Origin: Saprospiraceae bacterium
GTDB lineage: Bacteria > Bacteroidota > Bacteroidia > Chitinophagales > Saprospiraceae
NCBI GenBank assembly: GCA_020628855.1
Contig: JAHDEL010000031.1
Span: 2,235 to 37,875, forward strand
DNA: 35,641 bases
Direction of reading: 5' to 3'
Shown here: positions 33,657-35,641 of the stretch, one piece after another
Position numbering within the stretch: position 1 is the first letter of the stretch
Layout: every line of letters starts with the position of its first letter
Position numbers and translations under genes: made by a program
Notes under the pieces: model-generated
Told to the model about the DNA's origin: nothing
Databases searched by the model: none
What the model saw: the letters and a program-made list of their open reading frames with translations, nothing else

Positions 33657-34667
33657 ATGGAAAATCCCATAAATACTTCGCTGCTCAAAAAACTACTAAT
33701 TCTCGTAGTTATTGGTATTTCCGCCAATCTCCTGTTTGTTTTCTTTTCTTCCGAACAATCTATTCTATCAAGCATTAATGCTCTACAATGGTACCATTAC
33801 ATGGGCGCTGTCTGTTGTGTGCTCTTGTATTGGTTAGGTCATGGATGTAGAATTAGTCTATGGAGTAAGTTCGTGAAACACCCTATTCCCCTAATTGAAG
33901 GGGTACGGATAGCAAGCTATACTGACCTTGGGGCTGCTGTATCACCAACACTAGTAGGTGGTGGTCCAATAAAGCTGGGCATGTTGTTACAGAAGGGAAT
34001 GAAACCAGGTAAAGCAGGTTTTCTCACTGTACTAGGAGGTATCGAGGATGGCTTAATGTATCTATCTGCCTTCGTTTTGACCTTGCTGTATGCTAGTGAA
34101 AGTACTGCCAAAATAAGAGTCTCTGCCGGCCAGTTTTTCAATGATAATGCATTAAAAATTGGCATCATCCTAGTTGCTTTTATCGTCTATAAGTTATTGT
34201 CCCAGAAGATAACTCAATTGCAACTCAGACATTATATACCGTACCGCTTCAAGAAATCCTATATACGTTTTGTGCAAGGGTTCAATACTGCTATGAAAGA
34301 TATAGTGATCTATGGTGGCGAAGTCATTCGAAGAGGCAAGCTCCGATTCATCCTAAGCTTTTCAATCTTACTTATTCAATGGTTGGCTAAGTTTACTATT
34401 CTAATAATAATATTCAACGCTTTATCAATCTCAAATCCTTTCTTTGATACCTATGTTAAAGAATGGATTGTTCAGCTTAGTATGATGCTATTCCCTACTC
34501 CAGGTGCTACAGGAGGAGCAGAAATACTGTTCTACAAAGTATTCGAAGATATTATAAGTGAAAACATTTTATCTAATGTGACAGCCTTATGGAGATTTGG
34601 CACCTATTACTTGTTTCTTTTTATGGCACTTCTAGTACTATATTACAATCTAATCTTTTCGAAATAA
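33657..34667 (+). CDS. UPF0104/lysylphosphatidylglycerol synthase-type flippase-like membrane protein
   Basis: A 336-residue polytopic membrane protein from the ATG at 33657. The frame could extend to a TTG at 33600, overlapping the Nudix gene, but that would put 19 polar residues before the first helix and lies upstream of the promoter box. About eight helices are visible, with family motifs of the LPG_synthase_TM (UPF0104) group: GCRISLWSKFVKHPIPLIEGVRIASYTDLGAAVSPTLVGGGPIK as separate conserved blocks, the PTPGATGGAEILF segment near residue 278-290, and long conserved loops. Such domains move or flip lipids or dolichol-like glycolipids. No soluble aminoacyl-transferase domain is attached, so it is not itself MprF. 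Confidence 0.85.
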   Translation: MENPINTSLLKKLLILVVIGISANLLFVFFSSEQSILSSINALQWYHYMGAVCCVLLYWLGHGCRISLWSKFVKHPIPLIEGVRIASYTDLGAAVSPTLVGGGPIKLGMLLQKGMKPGKAGFLTVLGGIEDGLMYLSAFVLTLLYASESTAKIRVSAGQFFNDNALKIGIILVAFIVYKLLSQKITQLQLRHYIPYRFKKSYIRFVQGFNTAMKDIVIYGGEVIRRGKLRFILSFSILLIQWLAKFTILIIIFNALSISNPFFDTYVKEWIVQLSMMLFPTPGATGGAEILFYKVFEDIISENILSNVTALWRFGTYYLFLFMALLVLYYNLIFSK

Positions 34668-34786
34668 TCAGATAACTACACTTACTCAGTAAATTAAATC
34701 ACTTTCTCATTAAGGAGTGCATGCCTTGCTGTATTCGCTCACCTTTGAATTGTAATTATTACTTAACCATTTAAAACGATTACATT

Positions 34787-35515
34787 ATGAGACAGTTACT
34801 AATTCTTTTAATACTTGTATTAGGATTCCAATTTCATGCTATAGCTTTTAGCCCAAGTGAATTCTATAATGTATCTGCCAATTCAGGTTTAAATCTCAGA
34901 CTATCTCCTGGAAATGGAGTCATAATTAAGAAACTCTACCTTGGCGACAGAGTCGAAATCTTAGAAGATATCGATTGTTTAGGATTCATGGAGCGTATAG
35001 AATGGGTAGATGGTGAATGGATTAGAGTAAAGCATAATGAGGATATTGGATATGTATTTAGTGGTTTTCTAACTACTCTACCGATCCCAATTTCAGAAGG
35101 AGAATATACACATGGCAACCAGCTAATTCACCCTTTTGAACAATGGATTGAAAATAATTTTGAAATTCAGGCAGCGAAAGACAGCTTTATTAGGTCTAAC
35201 CTAAAAGAAGTCGCAATAGAGTTTGAGGAGGGGTCTACTTTAAAGAAAATTATAACACCTTCTCAGGTACATTTAGAGTTTGAAGTTGGAGAAGTTGAGA
35301 TTATGGAGTTGTACCAGATTTTGTTTGCCATGTTGACTGAGAAGTCTAGTCAACAACACTTTCTCAGAAATTCAGTCTTTGTTGAAGACTATTCTGGAGA
35401 AATAAACAAAGTGGATATTCTCATTGGAAATGAATCTTTCAAGATTTTTAAAGACCGGGAGGGTATTAGCAAAATAACACTAACAAAGCACTTACAAACC
35501 TCTATGACTTCCTAA
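34787..35515 (+). CDS. Secreted SH3b-domain protein
   Basis: A 242-residue protein with a signal peptide (MRQLLILLILVLGFQFHAIA) and a bacterial SH3 domain at about residues 28-85: YNVSANSGLNLRLSPG is the typical SH3b opening, followed by LGDRVEILED and WIRVKHNEDIGYVFSGFL. The rest (about 95-242) has no family that I recognise; it contains a helix and mixed strands. SH3b domains often bind peptidoglycan or mediate periplasmic contacts, so a cell-wall-related role is inferred. It is monocistronic, with a 119-base upstream region and a terminator beyond it. A 7/8 match to the -7 box (CACCTTTG) lies at 34740-34747. Confidence 0.8.
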   Translation: MRQLLILLILVLGFQFHAIAFSPSEFYNVSANSGLNLRLSPGNGVIIKKLYLGDRVEILEDIDCLGFMERIEWVDGEWIRVKHNEDIGYVFSGFLTTLPIPISEGEYTHGNQLIHPFEQWIENNFEIQAAKDSFIRSNLKEVAIEFEEGSTLKKIITPSQVHLEFEVGEVEIMELYQILFAMLTEKSSQQHFLRNSVFVEDYSGEINKVDILIGNESFKIFKDREGISKITLTKHLQTSMTS

Positions 35516-35545
35516 CAATAGTCTATAAGTGTTTTCCGAAATATA

Positions 35546-35581
35546 AGAGTCGCCTTACGCAAGAGGCGGCTCTTTTTTTTT
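35546..35581 (+). terminator. Rho-independent terminator after the SH3b gene
   Basis: Ten-base stem (AGAGTCGCCT at 35546-35555 and AGGCGGCTCT at 35564-35573, one G-T wobble), loop TACGCAAG, then a run of eight or more T residues. It starts 31 bases after the stop of the SH3b gene. Confidence 0.9.
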
Positions 35582-35588
35582 GCAATAA

Positions 35589-35616
35589 AAAAAGAGGAGA
35601 CAATGCTCCTCTTTTT
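35589..35616. terminator. Second, bidirectional terminator at the right edge
   Basis: Perfect 11-base stem AAAAAGAGGAG (35589-35599) and CTCCTCTTTTT (35606-35616) with loop ACAATG. Poly-A on the left and poly-T on the right make it usable in both directions. It probably ends a convergent gene beyond the right edge as well as backing up the first terminator. Confidence 0.8.
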
Positions 35617-35641
35617 ACTATATCTCATATCATTTTTTTCT

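Noticed and set aside
34700-34730. AAGG...CCTT with central GCATGC as a terminator or operator before the SH3b gene
   Set aside because: Very short arms, no T-run, and no repeated copy elsewhere to suggest a binding site.

Overview
The window looks like chromosomal, mostly core DNA from a member of the Bacteroidota, possibly the class Saprospiria (the class is a guess). Evidence seen directly: a PorP/SprF-type outer-membrane protein beside a PorE-like OmpA protein (type IX secretion/gliding families), Bacteroidota-restricted families (DUF2279, DUF4271 next to hemD, DUF6695 next to dapD, DUF5362, TonB C-terminal domain proteins), many Cys-anchored lipoproteins, AT-rich sequence, and several matches to the Bacteroidota -7 promoter element TAnnTTTG. 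I found no mobile element, CRISPR array, rRNA, tRNA or phage gene.

Layout. 1-3696 (minus): rseP -> hscB -> a large lipoprotein cut by the left edge. 3846-4832 (plus): alpha/beta hydrolase, overlapping tail-to-tail with the PorE-like gene. 4819-8337 (minus): PorP/SprF then a five-part TPR/propeller/CRD/OmpA/DUF1573 protein. 8383-9751 (plus): DUF2279 protein and a small membrane protein. 9754-10185 (minus): tsaE, divergent from gyrB (10305-12251, plus), which ends at a clear terminator before a 2-hydroxyacid dehydrogenase. 13584-13908 is the only gap over 300 bases; it holds an orphan plus-strand terminator. 13909-20105 (minus): TMTC-like GT-C/TPR membrane protein -> dprA -> alkaline phosphatase -> TPR histidine kinase. 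20137-23244 (minus): secreted protein -> PAP2-like membrane protein -> dapD -> DUF6695. 23285-24485 (plus): DUF5362 protein and rsmE. 24474-31138 (minus): two-component pair -> Met-rich lipoprotein -> TonB C-terminal domain protein -> membrane protein -> GT2 glycosyltransferase -> M49-like metallopeptidase. 31264-34667 (plus): DUF4271, hemD, a NudL-like CoA pyrophosphatase and a UPF0104-type membrane protein. 34787-35515: an SH3b protein followed by two terminators at the right edge.

Functional themes: envelope assembly and sensing (site-2 protease, PorE/PorP pair, two histidine kinases, several lipoproteins, TonB-like domain), and housekeeping (gyrase B, tsaE, rsmE, dapD, hemD, dprA, hscB). 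No clear defence or biosynthetic novelty is visible. The points most worth following are the OmpA-DUF1573 fusion beside PorP/SprF, promoter boxes placed exactly where they would give leaderless mRNAs, the possible permuted-papain active site in the DUF6695 protein, a TonB domain with no membrane anchor, and the orphan terminator.
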